DNA of 64,000 nt from Terrilactibacillus sp. S3-3 (lineage in GTDB: Bacteria > Bacillota > Bacilli > Bacillales > Sporolactobacillaceae), in assembly GCA_030437565.1 (NCBI GenBank), contig CP129291.1, forward strand, positions 806,001 to 870,000. The letters run 5' to 3'. The notes beneath the pieces are model-generated. The model was not told where the DNA came from and searched no databases. It saw only the letters and a program-made list of their open reading frames with translations. How positions within the stretch are numbered: position 1 is the stretch's first letter; each line of letters starts with the position of its first letter. Below are positions 1-10,036 of this stretch, in pieces. Both the position numbers and the translations under genes were made by a program.

Positions 1-131
1 TTTTTTTGGGTCGAAATATTTAAAATGATACATATTTCCGGACAAGCGTCTTAGGTGTGGTAAAAAATAGAATGAGTTTTTTTAGGTCGAACGGCGGACC
101 AGTTTTTTTTTGGGGATTGGAGAGAATAAGT

Positions 132-1041
132 ATGTTCAGCCCAGTCTTTTTTTTTGCAATTAAATACAATATTTATCAGCATATTAATTGAAGCGATCCC
201 TTTTGTGGTTGTCGGTGTGTTCATTTCCGCGTTGATTCAGATGTTCGTGACGGAGGGCATGATCGCTAGAGTCATCCCGAACAACCGATTTGGTTCCGTA
301 GTATTAGGAACATGCATGGGCTCGCTTTTTCCGGCCTGTGAATGCGGGATCGTACCGATAACGGAGCGGCTGGAAAAAAAAAAAAACGTGCCGCTTCATT
401 CGGCGATCGCCTTCATGCTTGCCGGGCCGATCATCAATCCGGTTGTCATTTTTGCGACTTATGTCGCGTTCGGCAGCAGCTGGCAGATGGTCATTTACCG
501 CTGCGGCCTGGCGATTGCTGTTTCCATCGTTGTCGGTATATTGATTTCCTATTTATTTCCGGACGATCAGTTAAGGGAATACATAGAAAAAAAAGCAAAA
601 CACTATCATGAACATCATGCACCGGCCGTTCACCGGCCGCTCTATTGGACAACAAACTAAAAGGAACGCTTGATCATGCGATCGACGAATTTTTTTTCCG
701 TGGGTAAATTTCTTGTTTTCGGCGCGTTCATTGCCTCAGCGATGCAAACTTATGTCAAGACAAGCACGCTGCTTTCCCTTGCCGATTCGCGGGCGATGGC
801 CGTTCTGATTATGATTATCCTGGCCTTTATCATGTCGCTCTGTTCCGAAGCGGATGCGTTTGTTGCCTCTTCATTTCGCGGGACGTTTGCTCCGGGGCCG
901 CTGACCGCTTTTCTTGTTTTCGGCGCCATGGTAGATATTAAAAACTTGATCATGATGCTGGCCACTTTTAAGAAACGGTTTGTCGTGACGCTTGTCTTTT
1001 TGATCTTCATGTGCGTCTTTACCGGTGCGCTATTGATTTAA
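132..1041 (+). CDS. YcgR/YraQ-type permease (DUF318), frameshifted
   Basis: This is a polytopic inner-membrane protein of the DUF318 permease family, whose transport substrate is not established. The first reading frame (about 154-660) carries hydrophobic helices and the family's PACECGIVP segment. The second (about 670-1041) carries the remaining helices and the GxFAPGPLTAFLVFG-type half. The likely start is the ATG at 132, because GGAG lies upstream and the frame joins the permease after a T8 run near 147-155. A second break lies near 655-670. The YcgQ-like partner follows directly, the usual pairing in Bacillus. The family assignment is firm; the breaks look like sequence errors. Confidence 0.8.
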
Positions 1042-1053
1042 GGGGTGTTCAAT

Positions 1054-1899
1054 ATGATCCGGGTTATTATCCTTTTTGGTTTCACCTATTTGTTTTTGCA
1101 TCTTCACTTAACTGGGGATATCAGCAAATATATTAATATGAATATTCTTATCTGTCCTTTTCAATGATCTTTATCCTCGGCTTTTTATCCGTCTATCAAT
1201 TGTATAAATGGAATACGGAAAGCAGGAAGGGTCATGAAGATCATCATGAGGACCTCTTCGGCCATGATCACTCTCATGAGATGGACAAATGGTGGAAGAA
1301 AGCGATCACTTACGGCTTACTTTGTTTTCCGCTTTTTACCGGCATTTTTCTGCCGATTGCCACGCTGGATTCCAGCATTGTCAAAGCCAAAGGGTTCCAC
1401 TTTGCTTTGATCGATAGTGATCAGGATCAATATGCGAATCACCAAATTTTGCGCCCTAATACAAGTCTTTATTATGAGGGTGATGCCTACCAAAAAATGC
1501 TCGCCTCGGATTTGAAGAAATACAGCGCGCCGAAAAGTCTTTATCTAGATGATAATAATTTTCTCCGGGCGCTGGAAACGATTTATAATTATCCCGGGAG
1601 CTTCACGAAAAAAAAAAATCTCGATTATGGGGTTTGTGTATCAGGATTCGCTGGAAAAAAACCAGCTGTTTTTGTTCCGGTTCGGCATCATTCATTGTAT
1701 CGCCGATGCCGGCGTCTTCGGCATGATGGTTGATTTTCCTCATAATGTTGATTATAAGAATGATCAATGGATTAGAGTGGACGGCACACTATCCACTGTG
1801 TATTATCAGCCGTTTAAGCAAACGATTCCTTATTTAAAAGTGACAACATGGCATACGGTGAACAAACCGAAGAGCCCGTATGTTTACCGGCAGTATTAA
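1054..1899 (+). CDS. YcgQ-like TIGR03943 family protein, frameshifted
   Basis: This is the partner of the upstream permease and belongs to the TIGR03943/DUF1980 family: two N-terminal membrane helices and an extracytoplasmic domain of unknown function. The ATG at 1054 opens a short hydrophobic stretch, the frame changes near 1150, and a His/Asp-rich loop (HEDHHEDLFGHDHSHE) follows, suggesting metal binding. A second break sits in an A-run near 1610-1618, after which the typical C-terminus with MVDFPHNVDY and VDGTLSTV follows. Only 12 bases separate it from the permease, so the two are probably co-transcribed. The function of the pair is not known; metal-related transport is only suggested by the His cluster. 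Confidence 0.75.
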
Positions 1900-1909
1900 A
1901 TGGGCTGCG

Positions 1910-1943
1910 GCGTCTTCCTCTTACGGGGGGCGCTTTTTTTTTT
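1910..1943 (+). terminator. Rho-independent terminator after ycgQ-like gene
   Basis: A GCG-rich stem containing G-U pairs (GCGTCTTC against GGGGGGCGC) is followed by ten T residues. It lies directly after the stop codon of the YcgQ-like gene. Confidence 0.5.
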
Positions 1944-1985
1944 CTATTCATTAACAAAGTCCCCAAATATTTTCATTAACACTTA

Positions 1986-2009
1986 TAAAAACTGAAAAAG
2001 CGCCGATAT
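1986..2009 (+). promoter_or_regulatory. Possible SigD-type promoter for hemAT
   Basis: An exact GCCGATAT (2002-2009) matches the SigD (chemotaxis/flagellar sigma factor) -10 element. A TAAA lies 12 bases upstream, where 14-16 is usual, although the spacer holds two A5 runs whose length may be wrong. HemAT of B. subtilis is in the chemotaxis regulon, which supports the reading. Confidence 0.4.
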
Positions 2010-2055
2010 AGAGAGTGAAGTCATATATAGAGAATGGAAGAGAAGGAGCGACGGC

Positions 2056-3361
2056 ATGTATTTTTTTAAGGGCAAACAGCAAAAAACATCTTTTTTTTCA
2101 AACCGCTGAAAAAAAGGTCGGCAACCAGGGCGTACACATACGACCGACCGAAGCATAAAAGAGCAGATCCGGCTGCTGGATCTCACACATGATGATTTGT
2201 ACTCTATGGCTTGCCTCAAACCGATGATTAAAAGCAATGCCCCGCGAATTGTCGATGCTTTTTACGGTGTCATTGAACAAAATCAGGAATTATTGGAGAT
2301 TGTAGAAAAAAATAGTTCGATTGAAAAATTGAAACGGACGCTGGCCGATTTCATCAGCGAGATGTTTGCAGGAAAAATAGATGAACAATTTGTCGAAAAA
2401 AGGCGTAAAATTGCGGAAATCCATTTGAAAATTGGACTGGAACCAAAGTGGTACTTACTGGCATTCGGACAATTACAGGATAGTTTATTGGAAGTATTAT
2501 CTGAAAACTTATTGCTTCCAGAAGATTTTACTAGAGCTGCCAAAGCGGTCGCTAAATTTATTAACTTTGAGCAGCAATTGGTGCTCGAAGCATACTCGGA
2601 ACAGGAAAAAAGTTCGCGCAGGCAGTCCGAGGCAATCAAGAAAAGATGCGGCAGCAAGTCCAATCGACAGCCGCTACACTCTTGGATATTGTCCGGCAGA
2701 CCAATGCGTTTGTCGCGAAAATAAATATGAAGACAAAAAACATGGCAGCGGGTACAGCCGCTCGCTTGAAGGTCGCGGAACACTTAGAACAAGAAATGTT
2801 GAGTGGAAAAAGCGATTTTCAGGCGCAAGATCAGTTAATGAAACAAGCGCGGAAAAGTGCGGATTCCATGGTCGGCAAGATGCGTTTTTTAGATGAAACA
2901 TCCAGCAAGATTACAAAAGTCATCGCGATCGTCACCGATATCGCCGAGCAAACGCATATGCTGGCGCTGAATGCGGCGATTGAATCGGCCAGAGCCGGTG
3001 AATTCGGCAGAAGTTTTGCGGTTGTTGCCAAAGAAGTGCAAAAATTGGCCGAAGCAACCCGGCATTCGGTTGATGATATTTCGGAACGAATCGAACAAGT
3101 GCGCGAGCAAGTCGGAGAGTTGAAGGGATTTGTTCAAGACATGTGTCGGAAGTGTCCGTCAAGGGGTCATCGGGGATGGTCGAATTAAATGAATCGTTTG
3201 ATACGCTCTTGGCGATGATGCATACCAACCGCGAAAACAGCGGAAAAACAAACGGTGAGTTGTCAGAGGAAGCCCAGGTCATTGACGAATTATCACAAAC
3301 CATCGAACAAATCGCCACGTCGGCCGAGGACTTGAAGCAGCTTTCAGAACGGCTGGAATAG
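2056..3361 (+). CDS. hemAT: Heme-based aerotactic transducer HemAT, frameshifted
   Basis: HemAT is a soluble oxygen sensor that signals through CheA/CheW to steer aerotaxis. The reconstructed length of about 435 residues matches the 432 of B. subtilis HemAT. The N-terminal half is the globin-coupled sensor domain, containing DAFY, EMFAG and the heme-binding segment [14 protein letters not shown], with the proximal His in IH. The C-terminal half is the chemoreceptor signalling coiled coil with the conserved hairpin tip ([21 protein letters not shown]). The start ATG at 2056 follows AAGGAG. Frames change near 2095-2110, 2640 and 3140. A possible SigD promoter lies upstream. The identity is clear. 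Confidence 0.9.
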
Positions 3362-3518
3362 ATGGGGCAGTAAGGCGGCTGCGGCTTCGCGGTTCGGGGT
3401 GATGCCGCAGGTCGGTCCGGACGTATCGTTCTCATCGTGCGTTCGGTCTCCATTCGGGCCCGGGTGGCGGCGCGTTTGTGTTATTTTTTTATTTGGCCGA
3501 TAATAACAGTCAAGGTTA

Positions 3519-3579
3519 AGGTCGCACATACACATGATCCGGGGGGAGAAAGGTTCATGACTGTTGTGCGATCTTTTTT
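3519..3579 (+). terminator. Long imperfect hairpin with T tract
   Basis: GTCGCACA pairs with TGTGCGAT, and an inner CATGATCC/GGTTCATG stem extends it. Six Ts follow. It lies in the 560-base gap between hemAT and the toxin island, where I see no gene. The gap is otherwise GC-rich in its first 100 bases and featureless. Confidence 0.5.
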
Positions 3580-3925
3580 CATTCGCTGATTTCAAAATAG
3601 AATCACCTAAAAGCAATCTGCCGGGACGACCTTCTCGATGAGCGCTTGGTAAGCAATCCTTAAAAAGAGTGATGATACACGAGTACTATCGAGAGCTGAA
3701 ACCTTTTTGACTTGGCCCGAGATTTTATGTATAAGCTAGGCAAAAAGTCCTGCCATATTTTGCCGATTAGCATCATTTTGCATACAATCTTTTCAAAAAA
3801 TGGGGGGAATGTGGTTCCTTTCGTTCATGTTTTTCCCGGCAAACCTGTTTATGATAAAATTAGGGACACCTGTCCACAATGATGACGAAATATTCAGTTT
3901 AAAATGCTGGAAACGGAGGGATTCG

Positions 3926-4357
3926 ATGATGGACGCTGCCGGTAAGCTGGACAATATTTTCAGCGCATTGTCGCACCAATCGGCTGTTTTGGAGGATAAA
4001 ATCGAACGGTTGAGGAAGGCGAATCAACAGATCGGGCATAATCAAAAGACCTTTTTGCGGGATAGCGCTCATCTTGTCAAACCGGGTTTGGCTGATGACT
4101 GGACTGGGAAACGGGCCAATGGATTTCAAAAGGAACGAAAAAGTGCCCTCAAGCAGATGAAAAAGCAACTGACTACGACTTTGGATTCCTATCAGGAAAG
4201 TATCCTGTTCGAGATCGGCAAACTGGAACTTGAAAAAGGGGCGCTGCTGGCGACCGCCGCCATGGCCCACGAAGCGGGTAACGTTTTAAAAAAAGGGGAA
4301 GAAGCTGAGGAAGCGCTGACTCATCGACTTCAGACCATCGAAAGGCGGTTATTTTGA
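3926..4357 (+). CDS. YwqH-like DUF5082 LXG-toxin helper
   Basis: This is a small, almost entirely alpha-helical protein of the YwqH/DUF5082 family. Proteins of this type are encoded immediately before LXG toxins and act as partners of the LXG domain during export through the Firmicutes type VII secretion system. It starts with heptad-like segments (LEDKIERLRKANQQI) and contains the WTGKRANGF element typical of WXG100-related proteins. The start is the ATG at 3926, after GGAGGG. Its stop overlaps the start of the next gene (TGATG), so translation is coupled. It is intact. It opens the toxin island and should sit in one transcript with the next two genes. Confidence 0.75.
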   Translation: MMDAAGKLDNIFSALSHQSAVLEDKIERLRKANQQIGHNQKTFLRDSAHLVKPGLADDWTGKRANGFQKERKSALKQMKKQLTTTLDSYQESILFEIGKLELEKGALLATAAMAHEAGNVLKKGEEAEEALTHRLQTIERRLF

Positions 4358-4617
4358 TGTATGCGATTCAGCTGAATGATGAAACGGTGGCGGACCGGCT
4401 GGACGAAGCAAAGCGGACGCTCGCGCCGCTGGCGATGGAGAAAATGGCGACTCATGTGCTCGGCCGGAATCAACTTATTTTTACGGAACAATTGATGACA
4501 CGTGAAAAAACTTTCCAGAGCCTGCTGGAAAAGTACATAGAAGGGGTGCAAAAAAATATCGCTGATACCGAGGCCAATGTGCAACTTTTGAAACGGCAGG
4601 ATGAGGCCATTCATTAA
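4357..4617 (+). CDS. YwqI-like DUF5344 LXG-toxin helper
   Basis: This is an 87-residue helical protein of the YwqI/DUF5344 family, the second small partner usually placed between YwqH and an LXG toxin. It has no signal peptide or membrane segment. Its start at 4357 overlaps the YwqH stop by one base, and the LXG gene begins 19 bases after its end. By analogy with studied LXG systems it probably binds the LXG stalk and is needed for delivery of the toxin through the type VII apparatus. No secretion apparatus genes (yuk/ess) are in this window. Confidence 0.7.
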   Translation: MYAIQLNDETVADRLDEAKRTLAPLAMEKMATHVLGRNQLIFTEQLMTREKTFQSLLEKYIEGVQKNIADTEANVQLLKRQDEAIH

Positions 4618-4636
4618 ATAAGGGGGCAGGGAGCCG

Positions 4637-6684
4637 ATGGGAGACACAACGGTATTTGAAGCGCAAACCCTGATCGCGGCGGTGAAGGCCCGGGCTAAAC
4701 AGTACGAGGCACTCAAGGATCAGTTTCAGCACTTAAAAAAACCGCTTTTCAGCTTATCACGGAGATGGACGATTTTCAGGGGAAAGGGGCACAGGTGATC
4801 AAAGAATTCTATCAGGCGCAGATTGATGTGATCAATGCCTGGCTGCGGCTGATTGACCGGTAGATCGCGTTTTTTAACGGCGTTCCCGGCGCGATTGAGG
4901 ACAAAGGTTTATCGGGGGACAAAGATTCATCAGGGGACACGGACACGGTGGTGGCCGTCCCCTTTCTTGAACAGGAACTCGCAAACGGGTACCGCCGGTC
5001 AAAGGACATGGTCTATGACCAGCGGGAAACGATCGACGACATTCTGAGCAGCATTTCCGATCTTGTGTCGCTCGATCCGTTTTCAACGGAGGCTGTTGAC
5101 GAAGAGCTGGACAAAGCGGATCTCAAGCGAACACAAACGGCGGAGGCCGTCCGCGAACTCGATCAAGCGCTCGTTCAAGAATACAGCGGCTCTGAAAGCG
5201 ACGAACAGTATGTGGCGGCGCTGTTTGCCGAACTGATCGGAGCAACGCGCCAGGGCGGCGATATCTCGCCGATCCATTTCAACGCTGAAGCCTATCATGA
5301 CAGCGCCGTCTATCAATTGCAGGACGAGAGGGAACGGGAAACGGCGGCATACCTCGACTATAAGAAGCAGCAGGAAAAAGACCGTGAGTTGGAGAAGAAA
5401 GAGGAGGTCCGGGCGAACCGGCCTTGGTATGAAAAAGAGTGGGAAGCCGCTCTCACGTTTACCGCCGAAGTCAGCGGGTATAACGATTATATCAGAGCCA
5501 CCCGCGGGGTTGATCCGGTGACGGGCCAGCGGCTGACCGCCGCCCAGCGCGTTACGGCCGGTGCAATGGCCGCGGCCGGGTTTATCCCGCTCATTGGCTG
5601 GGTGGGCTGGGCAGTTAAAGGCGGGCGGGCATCTATAAAACGTCCCGCGGCCTGAGTGCGGCGGATCACGCTTTGGCCGCCTACCAGACACCGAAAGCGC
5701 TGAGCGTCCTCGAACAGAGCGACAAGGGCCTGTACGGCCTGGTGGCGGCGAACGGCATGGGCGAGGCTTTTACAGGAAAGGACATGTTCGGCCATCCGGT
5801 CTCAGCCGAGGAGCAAAGACAAAGCTTTACCCAGGCGATGACGGCGCTGGTCGGCCTTAAAGGAATGGGCCGGCCTGTCAGCGAAAAAGGCTCCCTCTCC
5901 CGGGCGGCAAAAGAGCCTGAAGCCGCGACATCTTTTAAAGAACAAGCCGGCAACAGCCTCGGCAAACTCCGGTCGTTCTTTAAGGGGGATCCCGTGAATC
6001 ATTTGGCCTTTGCCGGCGCATCGGCCGGTGAAGGCCGAACGGTTGAACAAGTGAGGCCGCTGCCTGAAAAGGGCCAAACGATAGCGAAAGCGGAAAGAGT
6101 GGACAGCGGTGCGGGGATTGAGGATAATAGTTGTTGAGGGAGTTAGTGAAGCTCCAGCCAAACTTGATGATGTGCCAAAAATCAAAGAGGTTCCATATGG
6201 AGAGCACATTATCAAAGGTAAGGGTGGAAGAAAGGAACTTGCCCCACATACATGTTATGTTACAGAAGATGGTTATAAGTATACTACGGATAAATTAGGT
6301 AGAATTGTAGATGTCGAAGCGAATGATCTAGTTTTAAAAAAAACAGCTAATAGAAACGAAGGGATGCAAAGAATAGCCGGGCGTGAAGATAGATTGCCGG
6401 ATGATGATGGTGGTCATTTAATAGGAAGTCAATTTAATGGCTCAGGGGATATTGATAATTTGGTAGCCCAAAACAGTCAAATTAACCGATCCGGCGGTGC
6501 ATGGTACAATATGGAGCAGGAATGGGCGAGTGCTTTAAAGGAAAATCCGCCGAGAAAAGTTTCGGTGAAAATAGAGCCTACATATTCTGGTAGTTCATTA
6601 AGACCGGATTCTTTTAGGGTTAAGTATCAAATTGAAGGAGAGAGAAAAGTTATAAGGCAAATTTTTAATAAAGTGGGAGGTTGA
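4637..6684 (+). CDS. LXG polymorphic toxin with C-terminal DNA/RNA endonuclease domain (YeeF-like), disrupted
   Basis: This is a type VII-exported antibacterial toxin. The N-terminal LXG domain (4637 to about 5250) starts at an ATG after GGGAG. A middle region follows with the hydrophobic FIPLIGWVGWAVKGG segment and a GLSAADHA motif. The tail (about 6110-6684) is a non-specific nuclease of the Endonuclea_NS_2 type, with the DDDGGHLIGSQFNGSGDIDN core and the NRSGGAWYNME segment, as in B. subtilis YeeF. Three frame changes (near 4738, 5635 and 6110) and an in-frame TAG at 4861-4863, where the family has a Gln before IAFFNG, interrupt it. The tail is clearly more AT-rich than the stalk. The immunity gene begins 4 bases after the stop. 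Confidence 0.85.
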
Positions 6685-6688
6685 CAAG

Positions 6689-7144
6689 ATGTTTGAAGAA
6701 AAGCTAAATAAACTATATACAAAAATTGCTCAACAAGTAAATGATATGATTCCAGATGAATGGGTAAACTTTTACTTAAATGGGGAACTAGTAAATGGTG
6801 AAGGAGGAGTGTTTTTTTTTTTCTATGACACCCCTAAAAATAGGGATTACTATATATACTCTCATGATATTCCAGAAATATATAATATTAGTGAAAAAGC
6901 TTATGATAAAGAGAATGATAAGCTTTTTAAATTGGTTAGGTCGTTACAACAAGTCTTTAGTGATAATGATCAAGAAGCTTGGACTTCGATGGTAATGATT
7001 GTAAATAATGAAAGAAAGTTAAAGGTTCATTTTGATTACATTAATTGGTTGGAAAGTGAATTTGGTCCGACCGATAGAATAAATTATTTTGAGTTTAAAT
7101 ATTTAAAAAGGCAACCAAGAAATGATAAAGAAAATTATTTTTAA
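6689..7144 (+). CDS. YezG-type (DUF600) immunity protein
   Basis: This is an intact, cytosolic, acidic protein of about 151 residues of the DUF600/YezG family. B. subtilis YezG neutralises the nuclease toxin YeeF, and this gene sits 4 bases after the YeeF-like toxin, so it is the cognate immunity protein by both family and position. Visible family features are the LYTKIAQQVNDMIPDEW start and the NDQEAWTS block. Base composition is AT-rich like the toxin tail, consistent with tail and immunity gene moving as one unit. Confidence 0.8.
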   Translation: MFEEKLNKLYTKIAQQVNDMIPDEWVNFYLNGELVNGEGGVFFFFYDTPKNRDYYIYSHDIPEIYNISEKAYDKENDKLFKLVRSLQQVFSDNDQEAWTSMVMIVNNERKLKVHFDYINWLESEFGPTDRINYFEFKYLKRQPRNDKENYF

Positions 7145-7184
7145 TAGAATGTCAGAATTTAACCAAATTAGATAATTCGAGAGA

Positions 7185-7385
7185 TATATAAAGAGTTGCT
7201 AGACAGCTAAAAGATCAAAAAAAGGTATGAATGAACAGTTTATTCCAAATTTGTACGGAATGGATAAGAGACAATATCATAAAGAGTTGCATCATCTTTT
7301 TAATTTAGCTAATGAATTGCAAATGGAGCTTATCAATAACAATCAAGACCCATGGTTTTGAGTGACAATAGAAGATACCTTTCAG
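7185..7385 (+). pseudogene. Relic of toxin tail and YezG-like immunity gene
   Basis: Without a usable start, this stretch still encodes RQLKDQ-KGMNE, matching the beginning of the Ntox15 tail at about 9060 (RQLKDQERGMNE). It continues into YHKELHHLFNLANE and NNQDPW, which resembles the NDQEAW block of YezG-like proteins. A stop interrupts it at about 7361. I read it as the scar of an earlier toxin/immunity replacement. The exact ends are uncertain. Confidence 0.45.
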
Positions 7386-7545
7386 CCAATGTTTTTATTG
7401 TATCTTTTATTATCTAGTACAAACTAAATATTTAAGTTAAAGTAAAGCAAAATCTTTCACTTTAAAGAGCTTAAAAATTGTATCGTCAAATAATCCCTGC
7501 CTAATTTATGGTTGGAATTATTTGATTTTTATAGAGGGGGGGGGA
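7376..7545 (+). repeat. Immunity-gene 3' repeat, copy 1
   Basis: This stretch (TTTCAGCCAATGTTTTTATT through a terminator hairpin) is repeated with moderate divergence at 8215-8400. The conserved end of both copies is a hairpin with a TGATTTT tail. It looks like the duplicated 3' end of an immunity gene. Confidence 0.6.
7487..7530 (+). terminator. Terminator of immunity-gene type 1
   Basis: CAAATAATCC pairs with GGAATTATTTG around a 17-base loop, followed by a T run. Homologous hairpins end two other units in this island (8346 and 10769). Confidence 0.6.
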
Positions 7546-7551
7546 AATATA

Positions 7552-8023
7552 ATGATAATTGATAATTCTACTATCATATATCCATTGCCAACAAACGAAT
7601 TATTTGAAAAGAAAAGAAAAAATGTGGCGAGTAACGTTACCTGAAAGTTTTCGCACATTTATGGAACAATTTAATGGAGGTAAACCAATAAATGGCGAGT
7701 TTTTATGTAATAATCATAGTTATTTAATAGATAGATTTTTATGCTTTCTAAAAGAACCGAGGAAAAATGAATTAGGGGTGTACGATATTGATGTAACATT
7801 AACGCAGCTTGAAGAAAGGCTGACTGATAATGAAGATTTGATTGGGGTAGATTTGTTACCAATAGCTGTACTTTTTGCAGGTGATTTCGTATGCTTAGAT
7901 TATCGCAACAATAAGCAAAATCCAGAAGTCTGTGTATGGAAGCATGAAGAATCATTTGAACTAGCCCCTGTGACATGTTATATTACAGAATCATTCGAAC
8001 AATTTTTAGAGATAATAAAATAA
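7552..8023 (+). CDS. SUKH (SMI1/KNR4) family immunity protein, frameshifted
   Basis: The protein fits the SUKH fold used widely as immunity to nuclease and other toxins. The N-terminus reads MIIDNSTIIYPLPTNELFE from the ATG at 7552 (after a G8 run); the frame changes in the A-rich stretch 7606-7625 and continues as WRVTLPESFRTFMEQFNGG, the SUKH signature. It ends with ITESFEQFLEII. No matching toxin is adjacent, so this is an orphan immunity gene, presumably protecting against a toxin tail that was lost or that belongs to competitors. Confidence 0.75.
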
Positions 8024-8214
8024 TTTTAAGAAAAATAAAAGGGCTCCACATTATGGACGGAGTTTAGCTGTTTACTTATATCTTACATGAACGAGTTATC
8101 TAAGCACGAATAAAGTGATGATTGGGATTCTCGATCTATTGCCTCTATTTAGATTCTAAATTTGAAGATTTTTACCTTGGACCTTGGTGTGAATCCTCAT
8201 GATACCTTATATTG

Positions 8215-8400
8215 ACATTGAAATTGCTTTCAGCCAACGTTTTTATTGTATCTTTTTTATTATTCAGTGCAAGCTGAATATTTATATTAAGGAAGCCATG
8301 ATATTTCACTTTAAAGAACTAAAAGAGCTTAAAGAGCGTAACCGTAATAATCCCTGCCTTATTTGTGGTTGGGATTATTTGATTTTATGGGAGAATATAT
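8215..8400 (+). repeat. Immunity-gene 3' repeat, copy 2
   Basis: Imperfect copy of 7376-7545, with the same TTTCAGCCAA start and an AATAATCCC/GGGATTATT hairpin at 8346-8386 followed by TTTT. Together with the preceding 190 bases (8024-8214), which show no gene, it fills the gap before the orphan toxin cassette. Confidence 0.6.
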
Positions 8401-8449
8401 TAACAACCACAGTAGAACTATTTTCGTAGTCGATATAGCGATCGGTAGA

Positions 8450-9486
8450 TGGGCGATCTATAAAACGGCCCGCGGCCTGAGTGCGGCGGATCACGCTTTG
8501 GCCGCCTACCTTAACACCGAAAGCATTTCGTGTCCTTGAGCAGAGCGACAAGGGCCTGTACGGTCTGGTGGCGGCGAACGGCATGGGCGAAGCTTTTACA
8601 GGAAAGGATATGTTTGGCCATCCGGTGTCAGCGAGGAGCAAAGACAAAGCTTTGTCCAGGCAATGACGGCGATGGTCGGCCTTAAAGGGGGCCGGGCTGT
8701 CAGCGAAGAAGGCGCCTTCTCCCGGGCGGCGAAGGAACCTGGCGCCGTAACTTTCAAAGAACAAGCCGGTGACAGCATCGGCAAATTCCGGTCTGCCTTT
8801 AAGGGGGATCCCGTGGATCATATGGCCTTTGCCGAAGCATCGGCTGGCAGCGGCCGGACGGTTGAACAAGTGAGGCCGCTGCCTGAAAAGGGCCAAACGA
8901 TAGCGAAAGCGGAAAGAGTGGACAGCGGTGCGGGGATTGAGGATATGTGGGTGAGGGAGTTAGTGAAGCGGGAAAGCATTTTGATGATGTTCCTAGGTTG
9001 GATCAAATAGAAGTTAGTTTTAAGAGAAATACAAAACACGATCCTGAAGAATTTGCAAGGCAGTTAAAAGATCAAGAACGAGGTATGAATGAATTAACTG
9101 TTGAAGAATACCTAGCAAATAGGGAAAGGTATCTAGCAGCAGAAGGACGAGCAATTGAAGGGAATGCTGCTCAACAAGCAGCAAGAGAAGAAGCCTATAC
9201 TCAAAAGATTAACGAATTACAAAGAAGTGGTATGTCACTTTCCAAGGCTAAGAAAGAGGCTAAAGAATGGTTAGATACACAGGCTGCATTGCATAACTCA
9301 GACCAAATAGCTGGAGGAAAAGCTGATATAATTGGTGGAATGGGGGATAAAGGAATTAACTCTTCTATAGGGAGCCAATGGAAATATAGAATAGATGTTG
9401 TAGATGAACAAATTAAAGAAATGGCTAGAAATATGAAGCCTGAACAGTTAAAAAATACGTATTTGAATGTAAAATTAACCCATTAA
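8450..9486 (+). pseudogene. Orphan LXG-tail cassette with Ntox15-type toxin domain
   Basis: The first half (about 8455-8950) is a near copy of 5630-6120 in the LXG toxin, encoding the same GLSAADHALAAY and AEKGQTIAKAERVDSGAGIED-type linker, but the LXG export domain is missing. It continues into a different tail (about 8950-9486), FKRNTKHDPEEFARQLKDQE through ALHNSDQIAGG and IGSQWKYRIDVVDEQI. This is an Ntox15/Toxin_43 DNase domain, the family of Agrobacterium Tde1, whose catalytic motif HxxD is visible as HNSD. Frame changes occur near 8515, 8635 and 8945. It is a silent cassette that could replace the tail of the upstream toxin by recombination through the shared linker. Confidence 0.8.
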
Positions 9487-9498
9487 GGAGATTATAGA

Positions 9499-10036
9499 TG
9501 GAGAATGTATTAAATGATTTCAAATTGACTAGTAAAGTCCCTCGTGAACTTATTGATAAATATGAAAATCTAGTTCCCGATGAAATAATAAATTTGTGGG
9601 AAAATTATGGTTTTGGAACTTTTATACACAAGGTTATTTAAGTGTCAATCCAGATGACTTCAATGATATTTTGCAAGAAACCTCGCAGCGGTATCATAAT
9701 GCAATTGTACTTTTTGCTACTGGAATGGGTGATTTAATTATATGGTCAGATGGTTATGTCAGACTGCTAAATTATAGATATGGTATAGTTAAAACAATAT
9801 TATTTACATTTGAGTTTTTCTTTCAAAATATATCAGATTCGGAATTTCAAATTGATGACTTATCTTGGCTACCTTATCCAGAGGCAGTAGCTCGATATGG
9901 CGAGCTGTCTTATGATGAATGCTTCGGATATACCCCGATTCTAGGCATGGGTGGAGCAGAAAAAGTTGAAAATCTTAAAAAAGTTAAATTTAAGAGAGCA
10001 TATCTTATTGATCACAGGATTTATGGGACCAATTGA
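9499..10036 (+). CDS. Tdi1-like (GAD-like/DUF1851) immunity protein, frameshifted
   Basis: Starting at an ATG 12 bases after the Ntox15 tail, with GGAG upstream, the product begins MENVLNDFKLTSKVPRELID. After a frame change near 9622 it continues as QGYLSVNPDDFNDIL, GDLIIWSDGYV and AYLIDHRIYG. This two-part layout (GAD-like, then DUF1851) is that of Tdi1, the immunity protein of the Ntox15 nuclease Tde1. The position right behind an Ntox15 domain supports the pairing. It is probably the cognate protector of the orphan cassette. Confidence 0.75.

Noticed and set aside
8199-8429. 76-residue ORF between the SUKH gene and the orphan toxin cassette
   Set aside because: It lies in a degraded copy of 7376-7545 and reads through a terminator hairpin; no family features.
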